DNA of 64,000 bases. It comes from Hemibagrus wyckioides. Lineage: Eukaryota > Chordata > Actinopteri > Siluriformes > Bagridae. The stretch lies in assembly GCF_019097595.1 (NCBI RefSeq), contig NC_080727.1:10735501-10799500 (forward strand), written 5' to 3'. Both the position numbers and the translations under genes were made by a program. The notes beneath the pieces were generated by a model. That model was not told the origin of the DNA. It was given only the letters and a program-made list of their open reading frames with translations, and ran no database searches. Of this stretch, positions 63,445 through 64,000 are shown in pieces. Position 1 is the first letter of the stretch. Each line of letters opens with the position of its first letter.

Positions 63445-64000
63445 ATTGACTTATTCATGGCCTTCCTGTTTCATCATGTGCAGCACTACAGTACCTTGGT
63501 GTGATTATTGACTCATTCATTTGGCGTTCATTTAAAGCTCACATATGTAATATTACTAAGACACACTTCTTTTGTCTCAGTATATTTTTAAGCAATCAAT
63601 AATCACCTTGGTGTGATTATTGACTCATTCATTTGGCGTTCATTTAAAGCTCACATATGTAATATTACTAAGACACACTTCTTTTGTCTCAGTATATTTT
63701 TAAGCAATCAATAATCACCTTGGTGTGATTATTGACTCATTCATTTGGCGTTCATTTAAAGCTCACATATGTAATATTACTAAGACACACTTCTTTTGTC
63801 TCAGTATATTTTTAAGCAATCAATAATCACCTTGGTGTGATTATTGACTCATTCATTTGGCGTTCATTTAAAGCTCACATATGTAATATTACTAAGACAC
63901 ACTTCTTTTGTCTCAGTATATTTTTAAGCAATCAATAATCACCTTGGTGTGATTATTGACTCATTCATTTGGTGTTCATTTAAAGCTCACATATGTAATA
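63445..64000 (+). repeat. 112-bp tandem array derived from a LINE reverse transcriptase
   Basis: CCTTGGTGTGATTATTGACT recurs at 63494, 63606, 63718, 63830 and 63942, a constant 112-bp period, and runs off the right edge. Units are identical except one C-to-T in the last (GGTGTTC for GGCGTTC). The + frame of the first unit reads YLGVIIDSFIWRSFKAHICN then ITKTHFFCLS, resembling the LGVIFDxxLSFxxHI...ITKTAFFHL segment near the C-terminus of fish LINE reverse transcriptases. Since 112 is not a multiple of three the frame is lost in each next unit. Confidence 0.9.

Noticed and set aside
63494..64000. Regular tandem repeat that could suggest a CRISPR-like array
   Set aside because: Units are contiguous with no variable spacers, the genome is a vertebrate, and the unit reads as LINE sequence.

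Overview
The window is nuclear DNA from a bony fish. It holds two vertebrate-type genes with GT-AG introns, embedded in AT-rich DNA full of teleost repeats: many Tc1/mariner families with TA target duplications, tRNA-derived SINEs, Ty3/gypsy, hAT and LINE remnants, and microsatellites. The mix of Tc1 families and the SINE types suggests an otophysan fish such as a catfish or relative. That is an inference from repeat content only.

Region 1 (2449-36520, + strand) is most of DENND1A, a DENN-domain guanine nucleotide exchange factor for Rab35. I placed 21 coding exons that keep one frame across every junction. They encode 923 residues ending in the DENND1A-type C-terminus (KWETFD plus stop). The first one or two coding exons lie to the left of, or were not found in, this window. 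Introns carry nearly all the mobile DNA: a nested pair of Tc1 elements in intron 13, a Tc1/SINE/Tc1 cluster in intron 11, and an intron 20 that is more than 80% one Tc1 derivative. Intron 17 is 9.5 kb long and holds a hAT/ZBED pseudogene, a gypsy integrase relic, a full-length Tc1 with one stop codon, a short Tc1 derivative and a SINE.

Region 2 (about 36.5-42.6 kb) is intergenic. It has Tc1 scraps, a gypsy RNase H relic and a likely promoter for the next gene.

Region 3 (about 42.6-60.26 kb, + strand) is a SAR1 gene, SAR1B-like, encoding the COPII coat GTPase. It has one non-coding exon and six coding exons giving exactly 198 residues with all GTPase motifs. One intron uses a GC-AG splice pair. 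Its introns hold a SINE, a gypsy protease relic, a decayed LINE, a Tc1 with an uninterrupted transposase ORF (55954-57201) and a Tc1 with very long inverted repeats and one frameshift (58343-59953).

Region 4 (60.3-64.0 kb) is 3' flank. It has a short Tc1 derivative and, running off the right edge, an almost perfect 112-bp tandem array whose unit reads as part of a LINE reverse transcriptase.

Both genes act in membrane traffic (endosomal Rab35 activation; COPII vesicle budding) and lie head-to-tail, but nothing shows they are co-regulated. I found no novel multi-gene system. The most interesting points are the LINE-derived satellite, the apparently intact Tc1 transposase, the GC-AG intron, the uniform antisense orientation of gypsy relics, and the nested or intron-filling Tc1 insertions.
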